Assembly (NCBI GenBank): GCA_003134995.1
Contig: PLDC01000019.1
Span: 211,920-275,919 of the forward strand
Source of the DNA: Acidobacteriaceae bacterium
GTDB taxonomy: Bacteria > Acidobacteriota > Terriglobia > Terriglobales > Acidobacteriaceae
Direction of reading: 5' to 3'
Length of the DNA: 64,000 nt
Positions 49,407-59,042 of the stretch are shown piece by piece. Position 1 is the stretch's first letter. Each line of letters starts with the position of its first letter. The notes beneath the pieces were generated by a model, which ran no database searches, was not told where the DNA came from, and saw nothing but the letters and a program-made list of their open reading frames with translations. The position numbers and the translations under genes are program-made.

Positions 49407-49575
49407 CTAGCTGTCACCGTCCCCATCTTCTGACCACTCTGCATCGTAATCGTGGCAACGCCACGCTGGGCGCTGCACAGGAATGGGCACGCGGAGGAAT
49501 GCGCTCATGTAGGCGATGGGACGGTCCAACTCCTGGAAGTTCACATCGAGCGACTGGCAGTTGGGACAGCGCGGC
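49407..49575 (-). pseudogene. Truncated DUF2007 paralogue remnant
   Basis: On the minus strand the DNA is nearly identical to the 3' end of the 50701 gene: RCPNCQSLDVNFQELDRPIA, then YMSAFLRVPIPVQRPAWRCH and a stop. The homology stops abruptly at about 49575, so the N-terminal 80% of the protein is missing. The second zinc-ribbon pair is damaged (CHAC has become CHDY). It is a decayed partial duplicate. Confidence 0.75.
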
Positions 49576-49704
49576 CGCCGCCATGACTACCATTTTGGTA
49601 TCTTTCCGTTTCCCGGATTAAACGCACCTTGGATTTTTCCGCACGGCCTTTTTTGAACACCCTCATGCTTCCCATGACTCTAAACTTCGGGTGGGTGATA
49701 AATC

Positions 49705-50664
49705 ATGTTGCTGCCAGAACAACCCTATCCCGTGTTAAAGGAACCGCATCCCGTAGTCATGGAAAATGCCGCCGACGGTGGTCCATCGCCTCAAGCCATA
49801 CGAACCACCGAGATGGCTAATCTTATGAAGCGACCGAAGGTTCTCCTGGTCGATAACGATGAGAACGACCGTTTACTGACGCGAAGGTCTCTGGAAACAC
49901 AAAACTGCGAGGTGGTTTTAGCGACTTCCGTTACCGATGCCCTTAGGCAGATCGCCGCGCAGCGCTTCGACGTTCTTATCACCGATCTTCACATGCCAGA
50001 TCCCGGTGACGGTTTTGCCGTGGTAACCGCGATGCGGCACAGCCAACCCAACGCGTTGACCCTGGTGGTTAGTGATTTTCCCGACGTGCAAAAGGCGATG
50101 AACGCCATTCTTCTGCAGGCCGACGAAGTTCTGGTGAAGCCCTTCGATGCCACGCGGCTTCCCCGGCTCATGGACAAAGGGAAGCTAACGTCGCTGCCTT
50201 CTCCGCGTCCAGCCAAGGAAGGCGCCGCCGCCATTCTGGATCGCGACGCCGCCATCTTGATCGAACGTTGGCTGGAACGGGTGAAAGGAGTGGAAGCATT
50301 GGCCGCCCTCCCGATTTCAGCGGAAGAACGCAGCGCATATCTTCCAGCAATGATCAAAAGCATCACGGCGCGGCTGCGCGGCACCCGCGATATAGAAGCG
50401 ATTGACAGTGCCAGCCCCGCGGCTGTAGCGCACGGACAAAGCCGCTATCGCCAAGGCTACACCGCGCCCCTGATCGTGCAGGAATCGCGACTGCTGCAGG
50501 TTAGCATCTTCGAGACCATCCAACGTAACCTTTCCACCGTGGATTTCACCTCGGTACTGCCCGACATCATGATCATTGCGGACGAGGTGGACTCTGAGTT
50601 GAAACAAGCCATCGGCAGCTTTTTGGCGGCGCAGCCGGAGGGAGCATCCGAAGCCTCTGCCTGA
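49705..50664 (+). CDS. Response regulator with C-terminal RsbRD-N-like domain
   Basis: This 319-residue protein has a receiver domain (about residues 43-155: VLLVDNDENDRLL, phospho-acceptor Asp in DVLITDLHMPDP, and the KPFD lysine). The C-terminal segment (about 180-300: RDAAILIERWLERVKGVEAL, YRQGYTAPLIVQESRLLQVS) matches the RsbRD N-terminal sensor family. The start at 49705 gives a 42-residue leader; ATG 49759 or 49813 are alternatives. Phosphorylation by an unknown kinase probably feeds a stress-signalling partner. It sits beside DUF2007 signal-protein genes, but the connection is unproven. Confidence 0.85.
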   Translation: MLLPEQPYPVLKEPHPVVMENAADGGPSPQAIRTTEMANLMKRPKVLLVDNDENDRLLTRRSLETQNCEVVLATSVTDALRQIAAQRFDVLITDLHMPDPGDGFAVVTAMRHSQPNALTLVVSDFPDVQKAMNAILLQADEVLVKPFDATRLPRLMDKGKLTSLPSPRPAKEGAAAILDRDAAILIERWLERVKGVEALAALPISAEERSAYLPAMIKSITARLRGTRDIEAIDSASPAAVAHGQSRYRQGYTAPLIVQESRLLQVSIFETIQRNLSTVDFTSVLPDIMIIADEVDSELKQAIGSFLAAQPEGASEASA

Positions 50665-50700
50665 GATTGCGGTGGAGTCGCTTTGCTGCCGATCGCTTTC

Positions 50701-51381
50701 TTAGGTATGGGATTCGGTCCCGCCGTCGTCGGCCCACTCCGCATCACACGCATGACAACGCCAAGCCGGCCGTTGCACGGGCATAGGCAAGCGGAGGAAT
50801 GCGCTCATGTAGGCGATGGGACGGTCTAACTCCTGGAAGTTCACATCGAGCGACTGGCAGTTGGGACACCGCGGCTGTTCGTAGAGTCCGATGCCCTGCA
50901 CATAGAGGCCTTCGAGAATCGGCTCGTCCAGAAGCTTCTGTGCGTTCGCTGCATCGGCGGCGTGGACGTTGAGTTTGATGCCGCCGATGAAGTTTGAAAT
51001 GAACCAATCGAGCCGGACGAGGTTGTCGTCGGCTAGAAAACATTCGATGCCGGATGACTCCAGACTGCCTTTCGCGAGCAGCGCTTCCGGCAAATCGCGA
51101 AACTGCCGGATCGTCACTAGCTCTCGCATTTCGATTTCCTGCCGCGGCTGCTTCGCAAGATCGTCGGCATATTCGAGATGCCGGTGGTCCATTTCATCTT
51201 CGAGCGCGTCCCAGGCTAGCTCGGTCAGAGACTCTGCGCTCTGGGCGAGCATTTGCAACTCTCCGTCGGTCATGCCGGCGTAGTTCGCCGCGAGGCGGCG
51301 TCGCTCGCGCTGTTCGTCCAGGTAGGATTCGTCCAGATAGGGCACTGGGCAAGGATACTGCGATTGACCGCAGTCGGCCAA
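50701..51381 (-). CDS. DUF2007 domain protein with zinc ribbon, paralogue 1
   Basis: This 226-residue protein has an N-terminal helical part (about 1-85), the DUF2007 putative signal-transducing domain (LVTIRQFRDLPEALLAKGSL, ESSGIECFLADDNLVRLDWF, IGGIKLNVHAADA) and a C-terminal zinc ribbon with CPNC (RCPNCQSLDVNFQELDRPIA) and CHAC (WRCHACDAEW). Function is unknown. It has a full-length paralogue at 51391 and a truncated copy at 49407, so the family has expanded here by tandem duplication. It ends beside the response regulator gene (convergent). Confidence 0.82.
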   Translation of the reverse strand: MADCGQSQYPCPVPYLDESYLDEQRERRRLAANYAGMTDGELQMLAQSAESLTELAWDALEDEMDHRHLEYADDLAKQPRQEIEMRELVTIRQFRDLPEALLAKGSLESSGIECFLADDNLVRLDWFISNFIGGIKLNVHAADAANAQKLLDEPILEGLYVQGIGLYEQPRCPNCQSLDVNFQELDRPIAYMSAFLRLPMPVQRPAWRCHACDAEWADDGGTESHT

Positions 51382-51390
51382 CTGAACATT

Positions 51391-52098
51391 TTAGGGATGG
51401 GGTTCGCTGCCACCGTCGGCTTCACCATCTTCCCACTCGGCGCGGCATGAATGGCATCGCCACGCGCGGCGATGGAAGGGAACTGGCACGAGTATGAGGC
51501 TGGCGTAAGCCGCGGGATCCAATTCCTGAAAATTTACGTCGAGAGACTGACAGTTCGGGCAGCGCGGCTGCTCGTACTCCCCAACTCCTGGTACATCGAA
51601 ATTGTCCGGAATTGGCTGATCGAGGATGCTATTCGCGGCCTCAACATTTTCCGGATCGACGTTCAATTTAATTCCGCCCATCAAGTTCGACCAGAACCAG
51701 TCCAGACGCACGATGTTTTCATCCGTCAGAACGGCGTCAATCCCTGCCGACTCGAGGCTTCCTTTGGCCAATAATGCTTCGGGCAAGTCTCTGAACTGGC
51801 GAATCGTCACCAGATTCCGCAGTTCGAATTCGCCATCGAGCGACGAAGGCTCGGACATCGGCTTTGGTGGAGGCGGGTCGCCGGGCATGACCGGCGACTC
51901 TTTCCGGGCGATGATAGGAGCGTCCTCCGTGAGGTCGACGCCGAGACCTCTGCGCGCAATCTCCGCTTTCAAGGCCTCTCGCGCCAGATCGGTGAGTTCA
52001 TAGGCTTGCGTGGCGACCTTCTCCAACTCACCGTCCATCTGGCCGGAATAGAAATCGATGAGTCGCTGTCTCTCCCGTTCGGGATCAATTCTCGCCAT
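51391..52098 (-). CDS. DUF2007 domain protein with zinc ribbon, paralogue 2
   Basis: This 235-residue homologue of the next gene has the same order: helical N-terminus (ERQRLIDFYSGQMDGELEKV), a Pro-rich linker (MPGDPPPPKPMSEPS), DUF2007 (LVTIRQFRDLPEALLAKGSL, then ESAGIDAVLTDENIVRLDWF), and a zinc ribbon of CPNC with CHSC. The shared LVTIRQFRDLPEALLAKGSLES segment is nearly identical between the two at protein level, but the linker and N-terminus differ. It starts an operon with the next copy, 9 bp apart. Confidence 0.82.
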   Translation of the reverse strand: MARIDPERERQRLIDFYSGQMDGELEKVATQAYELTDLAREALKAEIARRGLGVDLTEDAPIIARKESPVMPGDPPPPKPMSEPSSLDGEFELRNLVTIRQFRDLPEALLAKGSLESAGIDAVLTDENIVRLDWFWSNLMGGIKLNVDPENVEAANSILDQPIPDNFDVPGVGEYEQPRCPNCQSLDVNFQELDPAAYASLILVPVPFHRRAWRCHSCRAEWEDGEADGGSEPHP

Positions 52099-52149
52099 GG
52101 CGCGACATCATACGTCAGAGGGGTGGTTTACAGGTAAAAGAAATTCGTC

Positions 52150-52566
52150 TTACGAAACGCTCTCAGCGCATTCTGAATCCGAACGTGAGTGCGTGCGAAC
52201 GATGAGCAGGCCAACCATAGCCGCGCTGACCAGCATGACTACTCTTATGTAGAGGCCGGTGTGAAAAACCTGGTCGCCGGCCGCGGTCCGTAGAAGGCCT
52301 GAGCCCGCGCTGATGGTGCAGAATGCGAAATAGATCTTCTCCATCCATCCGCGGGAAATTATCAGGAGCCACAAAAGAATGGACGAGACTATGGCAAAGA
52401 TTCCGCAAAGAATCCATGTGCCAGGGCGCACCGCGGACCTTATCCAGACGCCGGCAGCGGGAGTGGTTGCGACCATCTGCCGCACCGCAATAAGGAGGAA
52501 CACGAGGGAGTGAGCGAGCGCGACTATCGCGCGCTTGCGGTTCGTAAGAATGGAGAATCCATCCAT
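52150..52566 (-). CDS. Four-helix membrane protein, unknown function
   Basis: This integral membrane protein of about 138 residues starts MDGFSILTNRKRAIVALAHS (the frame opens at 52617, so 17 more residues are possible). Four hydrophobic segments are visible: AHSLVFLLIAVRQMVA, TWILCGIFAIVSSILLWLLI, IYFAFCTISAGSGLLRT and VVMLVSAAMVGLLIVRT. No family is recognised. The gap to the glucan synthase holds a 16-nt tandem repeat. Start and function are uncertain. Confidence 0.6.
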   Translation of the reverse strand: MDGFSILTNRKRAIVALAHSLVFLLIAVRQMVATTPAAGVWIRSAVRPGTWILCGIFAIVSSILLWLLIISRGWMEKIYFAFCTISAGSGLLRTAAGDQVFHTGLYIRVVMLVSAAMVGLLIVRTHSRSDSECAESVS

Positions 52567-52685
52567 GCTGAGGATACTGTAGCGAATTAACGGGCTTGAG
52601 GCTGTGACGTACATCACGCGAGGGCGTCAGACCTCGGGGGCAACGCCCGCTTCACAAGGCAGGAGCGTAACGCAGCGCCGAAGGG

Positions 52686-52736
52686 CTGCTCCACCCTCGC
52701 TCCGCTCCACCCTCGCTCCGCTCCACCCTCAGTTCG
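52686..52736. repeat. 16-nt tandem repeat downstream of the glucan synthase
   Basis: CTCCACCCTCGCTCCG is repeated nearly three times, then continues into CTCCACCCTCAGTTCGG and reaches the stop codon of the truncated glucan synthase gene. Confidence 0.75.
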
Positions 52737-55700
52737 GGCTGTGGGATACGGGCTTCTCCTGCAACAGCAGTGCCGTGGCCTGCACCCGCCGGTCAGAGTG
52801 GAACCAGCGTTGCACTACATTGCCGCACAGGAAGTTGGCCAGTGACAGCAGGCTCATTCCCTGATGGTGAACCATCCAGGATTGGACTAGCTCGTAGCTG
52901 GCACCGAAGAACCGGCGGTGAGAATAGTCGGCGGCCTCATAGAATCCGTAAGGACCGAACCATCCCTGGGTTTGCATGCGATGCAGATTGCTCAGTGCGC
53001 CCTTGGGATCTACGCTCAGAGCTAGAACAGTAGAATACGGAGAAACGATCAGGGGCTCCGATCCGTTCTTTCGAAGCGCGAGGCTGGGCACGCCGAACGC
53101 CTCGTAGTGGTAATCTCCTGCTTCGTTGCGCTTCGCACACGCCGATTCGGAGATGCCCCAGAGAATATGTTTCTGAGTGGCGTAGGCCTGTTGCGAGCGC
53201 ACAGCCGCCACGCTTGCGCGGTCGAGCAATGTGTTGGGATAGGTACGCATCCAAATCGAAGGCATTAAGTATTCGAACATGGTGCCGGTCCAGGAGAGCA
53301 GGACCGGGCGTCCGTGATCGCTCGTGTAAGGACGGTCGAGGCGGAACCAGCAATCTTGCGGGATGTCTTCTTTGGCGATTGCAATGAAGACCGCGGTGCG
53401 CGGTTCGGTGGCCAGCAAGTTGTAGCAATAGGGTTGGAGTTCTTCGGAGCCCGCGTCGAAACCGACAGACAAAAGCAGGCGCTGTTTATCGAGCAGGAAA
53501 CCGAAATCCATGGCGTTCGCAAGATCGCGGGCTTGTTCGCTGATTTGCCGCAGATCGTCGATGAGCCGGAGCGCATTTTGCCGCGCTTGCGCTAGCAGAG
53601 GCTTGAGACCTTCGCCGCTGGATGCGTCACCATTTCGAGCTGATTGCAGCGTGTTATCGAGACGTGCTTCAAGTTCTGAAATAAAATCTGGCAGTTGCTG
53701 CAGGGGGACTTTGTCTGCGGGGTTCGCAGCGTCTGCCAATTGCTTTTGCAGTAGCTCGAACTCCGGAAGCATCCAGGGCAAATAGCCCCGCACTACTTCG
53801 CGGATTTTCTGGACTCTTAGGTGCGTTTGCTCGCGGAACCACGCAATATCCGAATCGTCGGCAGGCTTCGCGCCAGGCTTCTTGTCGTCCAGAACTTCTT
53901 CGGAAAAATTCAACACCGACGTCAGCCATTCTTTACCTTCGAACTCTTCTTCGCAGCGCGAGAGTACGCTCTTCGGCAGCGCGTGCAACTTGGCGAGAAC
54001 CTGAAGATGGTCGAGCAAGCCCCCGGCTAGCGCCCTCGAAACCAGCGGTCGGCGCAGGTGATCGAGACATCCCTGCTGCAACGTCCAGAGAGAAGCGACT
54101 AGATTGCCGCTGTCGACTGAAGAAACAAAAAACGGAGGCTTGGCTTCGAGAGTGCGCGTCTCGTACCAATTCAACAGGTGGCCGCGATACTTGCGAAGGA
54201 GGGTTATCGTATCAAGACTCTTTTGCGTGAGTTCTGCTACCTCTGGAACCGTGAGATAGCCGAACTCGTTTGCAACCTGCCTTGCATTCAGAAGAAGGCC
54301 GACGTTTGTCGGAGAAACGCTGGCCGCGACTTTTCGCGGACACTCCTCGATATTGTCGGGCACGAGCCAGTTGTGCTCCTGATTGGAAAACTCCGCGAAA
54401 TAGCGCCAGGTATGCAAAGCAGTCTTGCGCAGAAGCGTGACATCGCTACGCTGGAGTTCCGGCGCCGCTTCCAGCGGAGAAGCGTCTAGCCAGTCCACCA
54501 TGAACTTGCTGCACGCCCACAGCCCAAGAATGGGAGCGGCAGCCAGCAACGATTCGGGGCGTACCCACCAAATCAACAAACCCAGCCCAATGGCGAGAAA
54601 AGGCATCCAGTCGATAAAGCGATCGACGGGAGTGCGGCCTTCTCCCAGCTCCGCTTGCGCGGCGGTTTCCCACTCGAGCATGCGCTCGTGCGTGATCCGC
54701 CGCACCAGCGTGCGCACAACGGCGTCAAGCGACAACAACGTCTGGTGAGCCAGCAGGGTCAGCGTAAGCAGGACCGTGAAGTTGGCGGAAAACAGATTGC
54801 TTAGAGCGTCGCCAGCCATTCGTAGCTGGCGTGCTGCGACGGCGCGAACTATTCCAAAACCAAATTCTACCCATGCTGGAACAAACAGAATGCAGATTGC
54901 GGCGAGCGTCCACAGCACGGGATGGCCCATCACGAGCCATCCAAATAAAAGCAATACAAAGGTTGCTGGTTCGACGAGGCTGCGGCGCAGGTTGTCGAGG
55001 ATCTTCCAGCGCGAAACCAGCGAGATAGGATTCGGAACTTTCGCACCCGATTCATCGGGCACGAGATCGGTCAACCATTCCACAATCTGCCAATCGCCGC
55101 GCAGCCAACGGTGTTTCCGACGGTTATAGGCGCTGAAGTGCGACGGATAGTCCTCGATCACCACAACATCTGTCGCAAGTCCGACGCGCGCATAAGCGCC
55201 TTCGATCAGATCGTGGCTCAGCAGGGCGTTGCGCGGGAAGCGGCGGTTCAGAACCCGGAACATGGTGTCAACTTCGTAGATGCCCTTGCCGGTAAAGCTG
55301 CCTTCTCCATACAGATCCTGATACACATCGGAAATCGCGCGTGTGTAGGGGTCGAGCCCGGTTTCGCCGGCGAAGATGGCTGCCAGGCGTGAGCGCGTGG
55401 TCGACCGCACACTGACCCCGACGCGGGGCTGCAAAATTCCGTATCCCGCGACCACGATATTCTTTAGCGGGTCGATGATCGCCTGATTTAGAGGATGCGC
55501 AAGCGCTCCCACGAGCCGATGCGCAGACCCGCGAGGCAGTTCAGTATCGGAGTCGAGCGTTATGACGAAGCGGACATCGGGGAGGATCGAGAGATCGCCG
55601 ACCTTCACCGGGAAACTATCGTATTGCTGACGCAGCAGTTGATTGAGATCGAGGAGTTTGCCGCGCTTGCGCTCCCATCCCATCCATCCTCGCTCGCGCG

Positions 55701-57171
55701 GGTTGTAGACGCGGTGACGATGGAGCAGGAAGAACGAACCCATATTCTTGCCGGAATATCTTTCATTGAGTTCGCCGATTAATTTTTCGCACAATGCAAT
55801 CAGCGAATTTTCTTCGGGAGCGGGATGAGGCGTATCCGGCAAATCCGAAACCAGCGCGAAGTGCATATTGCGATCGTGATTGCCGAGGAAGCGGACCTCC
55901 AGGTTTTCAACCAGCGTGTGCACTTGTTTTTCACTGAGCAGAAGCGTCGGAATCGCCACCAGGGTCACGCAATCGTTCGGGATACCTTTGGAGAAATCGA
56001 GCTTGGGCAGGGCTTCGACTTGCATCAGGTTGGTGGTCAGATAGTTCATCAACTGAACCGCCGCCTGGGAACTTGGCAATAACAAAATCAACATCGAAAG
56101 CAGCACGAGTACCAAAGAAGTCGTGGCTGCAGTCAGTATCCATAGAGTCCCAGAGATGATTGCGAGAGTCAGGACTGAGACCCCGAAGAGAAGGAATTCA
56201 TCGGGATGCCTTCGCAGCCATGCCCGGAAACGTTCCCCGAAGGTTGGATGAAAACCCACTCGTTGGCAGAGAAGTTCGTATCCTTCGTTCAGCAAATAGA
56301 AGCCAATGTGGCTCTCTCGTAATCCGATGCGGGGGTCGCGGTATTTCCTTTCGTGAGCTTGCCGAGCCAGCGCGAGCGCTTCTTCTGCAACCTCTAACTC
56401 TGTTCGGTCGGAACGGAGAGCCACTCTCGCGACCCTTTCGCGATATACGTTTCTGGTTTCGACGTCGAGTGCGGCATAGACTCCAGCGGGGTCTTGACGC
56501 AGAATCGCATCGAACGGTACCAACTGTTCGAGAACGTCCGCCCAGGAAGCTTGCATCACACTTTCAAGGCTTCGAATGCAGGTGGTGACGCGTTTGTGCG
56601 GCTTATTCGGGGGATCTTTTATGAGAGCGCTGCCTCGAGTGGCAATCTCTTCCAGCAAGACCAGCTTCAGTGACGGTACGAGCGCGCCAATCTCATGAAA
56701 TTGGAGAGGCGTAGTTTCCTCGAACGCGATGCAAAACTCGGCGAACTTGGTTTCGCTGAACGTAAAGTCAGTCTCATCGAAAAAACCCTGAGAAATCGCC
56801 AGAACTCTTGGGATGATCTCGCCGTTGCTGGTGACGTGGGGAAGGTCTGTCAGCGGACCGAGTTCGCTGGCCGCGCTGCGTGTTCCCGAACGAAGCAGTT
56901 GCGCATTGTCACGGAGCCAAAGCAAATCTTCGGAATCGGGAGCCTTGGCAAAGGCCGCATCCACGTTCTTGAATATTGCGTCGAAAGTTTGTGCCAGCTT
57001 TCGACAGCGATGCGAGAACGTGTCCGACGAGGTTCCGGGCATCCAACCCAGACTGGAGGCGAGTTTTGTCGCGGCACTGTTTATCGGCCGAACCTCTGCC
57101 CCAGCGTCGGCAGAAGAAAGCGCTTGCTCTTCTTCTCCCATGACGCCGAGGGTCTGAGTTTTGGGAACCAT
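52729..57171 (-). CDS. Beta-1,2-glucan synthase-like protein (GT84-GH189) without GH94 domain
   Basis: This 1,480-residue membrane enzyme resembles the first half of cyclic beta-1,2-glucan synthase (NdvB/ChvB, usually about 2,800 residues). The N-terminal helical domain is about 50-310, the first two membrane helices lie at about 326-372, and the GT84 glycosyltransferase domain follows at about 395-700 (DxD-type D540/D542 in VITLDSDTE, HDLIEG, and the HRWLRGDWQ motif). Further helices lie near 731-775, 796-820 and 852-893. The GH189-like domain fills about 905-1475, with acidic candidates E1342 (SESAC) and E1412 (FYEAADY). The protein stops at LLLQEKPVSHSPN, where NdvB continues into GH94. 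A linear or uncontrolled-length product is an inference. Confidence 0.88.
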   Translation of the reverse strand: MVPKTQTLGVMGEEEQALSSADAGAEVRPINSAATKLASSLGWMPGTSSDTFSHRCRKLAQTFDAIFKNVDAAFAKAPDSEDLLWLRDNAQLLRSGTRSAASELGPLTDLPHVTSNGEIIPRVLAISQGFFDETDFTFSETKFAEFCIAFEETTPLQFHEIGALVPSLKLVLLEEIATRGSALIKDPPNKPHKRVTTCIRSLESVMQASWADVLEQLVPFDAILRQDPAGVYAALDVETRNVYRERVARVALRSDRTELEVAEEALALARQAHERKYRDPRIGLRESHIGFYLLNEGYELLCQRVGFHPTFGERFRAWLRRHPDEFLLFGVSVLTLAIISGTLWILTAATTSLVLVLLSMLILLLPSSQAAVQLMNYLTTNLMQVEALPKLDFSKGIPNDCVTLVAIPTLLLSEKQVHTLVENLEVRFLGNHDRNMHFALVSDLPDTPHPAPEENSLIALCEKLIGELNERYSGKNMGSFFLLHRHRVYNPRERGWMGWERKRGKLLDLNQLLRQQYDSFPVKVGDLSILPDVRFVITLDSDTELPRGSAHRLVGALAHPLNQAIIDPLKNIVVAGYGILQPRVGVSVRSTTRSRLAAIFAGETGLDPYTRAISDVYQDLYGEGSFTGKGIYEVDTMFRVLNRRFPRNALLSHDLIEGAYARVGLATDVVVIEDYPSHFSAYNRRKHRWLRGDWQIVEWLTDLVPDESGAKVPNPISLVSRWKILDNLRRSLVEPATFVLLLFGWLVMGHPVLWTLAAICILFVPAWVEFGFGIVRAVAARQLRMAGDALSNLFSANFTVLLTLTLLAHQTLLSLDAVVRTLVRRITHERMLEWETAAQAELGEGRTPVDRFIDWMPFLAIGLGLLIWWVRPESLLAAAPILGLWACSKFMVDWLDASPLEAAPELQRSDVTLLRKTALHTWRYFAEFSNQEHNWLVPDNIEECPRKVAASVSPTNVGLLLNARQVANEFGYLTVPEVAELTQKSLDTITLLRKYRGHLLNWYETRTLEAKPPFFVSSVDSGNLVASLWTLQQGCLDHLRRPLVSRALAGGLLDHLQVLAKLHALPKSVLSRCEEEFEGKEWLTSVLNFSEEVLDDKKPGAKPADDSDIAWFREQTHLRVQKIREVVRGYLPWMLPEFELLQKQLADAANPADKVPLQQLPDFISELEARLDNTLQSARNGDASSGEGLKPLLAQARQNALRLIDDLRQISEQARDLANAMDFGFLLDKQRLLLSVGFDAGSEELQPYCYNLLATEPRTAVFIAIAKEDIPQDCWFRLDRPYTSDHGRPVLLSWTGTMFEYLMPSIWMRTYPNTLLDRASVAAVRSQQAYATQKHILWGISESACAKRNEAGDYHYEAFGVPSLALRKNGSEPLIVSPYSTVLALSVDPKGALSNLHRMQTQGWFGPYGFYEAADYSHRRFFGASYELVQSWMVHHQGMSLLSLANFLCGNVVQRWFHSDRRVQATALLLQEKPVSHSPN

Positions 57172-57221
57172 GTTTTACTTTCGTCCTACCGTGAAAAACT
57201 TGTCTTTCGATGCTTACTTCA

Positions 57222-59042
57222 TCATCTGTAGCTTGCCGCCTGCAGTTCGAACATTTCCGCATAGCGGCCGCCGAGATTCGTCAGTGCATCGTGGTTTCCT
57301 TCTTCTGCGATGCGTCCATTTTCGAGCACGACGATTCTATCCGCCATCCGTACCGTGGAGAACCGGTGGGAAATGAACAAGGCCATTTTCCCCGTAGTTA
57401 ATTCGGCAAAGCGCTGAAAGACTTCATACTCGCTGCGCGCGTCGAGCGCCGACGTGGGCTCATCGAGGATCAGAACCTGCGCGTCTCGCAAGTAAGCGCG
57501 AGCCAGCGCAATCTTCTGCCATTCGCCGCCCGAGAGGTCGACTCCGCCATCGAAGCGCCGGCCCAGCATCTGCTCGTATCCGGAGGGAAGTTTTGCCACC
57601 ACGTCTTCCGCCATGCTTTTCTGCGCGGACTGCTCGACCAGCGGCAGGTTATCAATCTGCTCAATTTTGCCAACAGCAATGTTTTCCCGGGCGGTCATTT
57701 CGTAACGCATGAAGTCCTGGAAGATGACGCCAATTTCGCGATACAGGTCTTCAAGGTTGTATTCGCGCAGGTCCACGCCGTCGAGCAACACTTGGCCTTC
57801 GACCGGATCGTAGAGGCGAGTCAGGAGCTTGACGATCGTGGTCTTGCCTTCGCCGTTTTCGCCGATCAGGGCTATTCGCTCGCCGGGGTGCAGATGAAAA
57901 TTCAATCCGTTCAGGATGAGGCGCGAACTTCCCGGATAGCGGAAGGAAACATTGCGAAATTCGAATCCGCGCCGGATGGGACGCGGCGCCAGCAAAGCAT
58001 TGGGCTTCGACTGGATCGTTGGGCGCATCTCGAAAAATGCGATGAGGTCGGTCAGGAACAATGCCTGATCGGCAATGGTCGAGAGCGTCGAAAAAGTCTG
58101 CTGCAGATTCGAGCTGGCTTCTCGAATGGCGTTCGCCAAAAGAGTGAGCGTGCCGAAACTGAAAACGCCCGTGACCGTCCTCCACACCGCGAATACGTAG
58201 GCGGTGTAGTATCCGGCGGTGCCGATTGCGGTGAGGAATCCGCCGGCAACCACTTTGCGGCGCGCCAGCGCGATGTCTTCTTCGTAAACCTGAGTCGAAA
58301 GGCCTTTGAACCTGCCAGTGAGAAAATCTTTCAGGCCAAACAGCTTTAATTCCTTCGCTGCCTCTTTGCTGCCGCCGAGAATGCGAAGGTAGTCAAGCTG
58401 TCGACGGATGGGTGTCTGGCGAAAATTCTTGGCGTATCCCAGAAATGCAAAATGAGTCTCACCCACGAACGCCGGAATCACTCCCACCACTAAGAGGAGT
58501 AAAAGCCAGGGTGAAAACACCATGATTGAGATCGACAGCGTGATCGTCGTGATCACCTGCTGGATGAGGCGTCCGATGGCCTGGATCATGTATAGCCGGT
58601 CCGTGGCTTGTACGCGAGCTCGCTCCAGCCGGTCATAGAAGGCGGGATCTTCGTAGGCCATCAGATCCAGGCTGGCGGCGTGCTCCATCACGCGGACGCT
58701 GACGTGGTGCGTGTATTTGCCCGCGAGCAGGGCATCGAGATAGTCGATCACGCGGCCGAGCGCTCCGGCGGCGACAGCGAGGCCAAACTCCACGGCAACG
58801 AGCCACCACAACCTCGGTTGGATGGGCTGATGAGTGGTGAGAATGTGGAAGATGGTGTCGATGATGAGCTTCGAAACCCAGAACAACGCGGGCGGCAGGA
58901 GAGCAGCGATGACCCGGGATACAAGCCCGAGCACCACGACGGTGGGTCCGGACTCCCACACAAAACGCAGAACTGCGGGGACATTGCGAAGAGCTGAGAA
59001 TCGCTCCCGCCATCCGCCCCGGAACTCAGGTTCTCCACTCAT
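57222..59042 (-). CDS. ABC exporter with fused membrane and ATPase domains
   Basis: This half-transporter, about 606 residues from ATG 59042 (the frame opens to 59147), has six membrane helices followed by an ATPase domain: Walker A GENGEGKTTIVKL, signature DLSGGEWQKIALARAYL, Walker B VLILDEPTSALDARS and H-loop FISHRFSTVRMADR. Its position directly upstream of the glucan synthase (50 bp), in the same direction, makes it the likely glucan exporter, comparable in role to NdvA/ChvA. The alternative is a general lipid or drug exporter. Homodimer function is expected. Start uncertain; weak ribosome binding site. Confidence 0.88.
   Translation of the reverse strand: MSGEPEFRGGWRERFSALRNVPAVLRFVWESGPTVVVLGLVSRVIAALLPPALFWVSKLIIDTIFHILTTHQPIQPRLWWLVAVEFGLAVAAGALGRVIDYLDALLAGKYTHHVSVRVMEHAASLDLMAYEDPAFYDRLERARVQATDRLYMIQAIGRLIQQVITTITLSISIMVFSPWLLLLLVVGVIPAFVGETHFAFLGYAKNFRQTPIRRQLDYLRILGGSKEAAKELKLFGLKDFLTGRFKGLSTQVYEEDIALARRKVVAGGFLTAIGTAGYYTAYVFAVWRTVTGVFSFGTLTLLANAIREASSNLQQTFSTLSTIADQALFLTDLIAFFEMRPTIQSKPNALLAPRPIRRGFEFRNVSFRYPGSSRLILNGLNFHLHPGERIALIGENGEGKTTIVKLLTRLYDPVEGQVLLDGVDLREYNLEDLYREIGVIFQDFMRYEMTARENIAVGKIEQIDNLPLVEQSAQKSMAEDVVAKLPSGYEQMLGRRFDGGVDLSGGEWQKIALARAYLRDAQVLILDEPTSALDARSEYEVFQRFAELTTGKMALFISHRFSTVRMADRIVVLENGRIAEEGNHDALTNLGGRYAEMFELQAASYR

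Noticed and set aside
49372-49704. Plus-strand frames after the ICMT-like gene
   Set aside because: They run antisense over the DUF2007 remnant and have no coding character.
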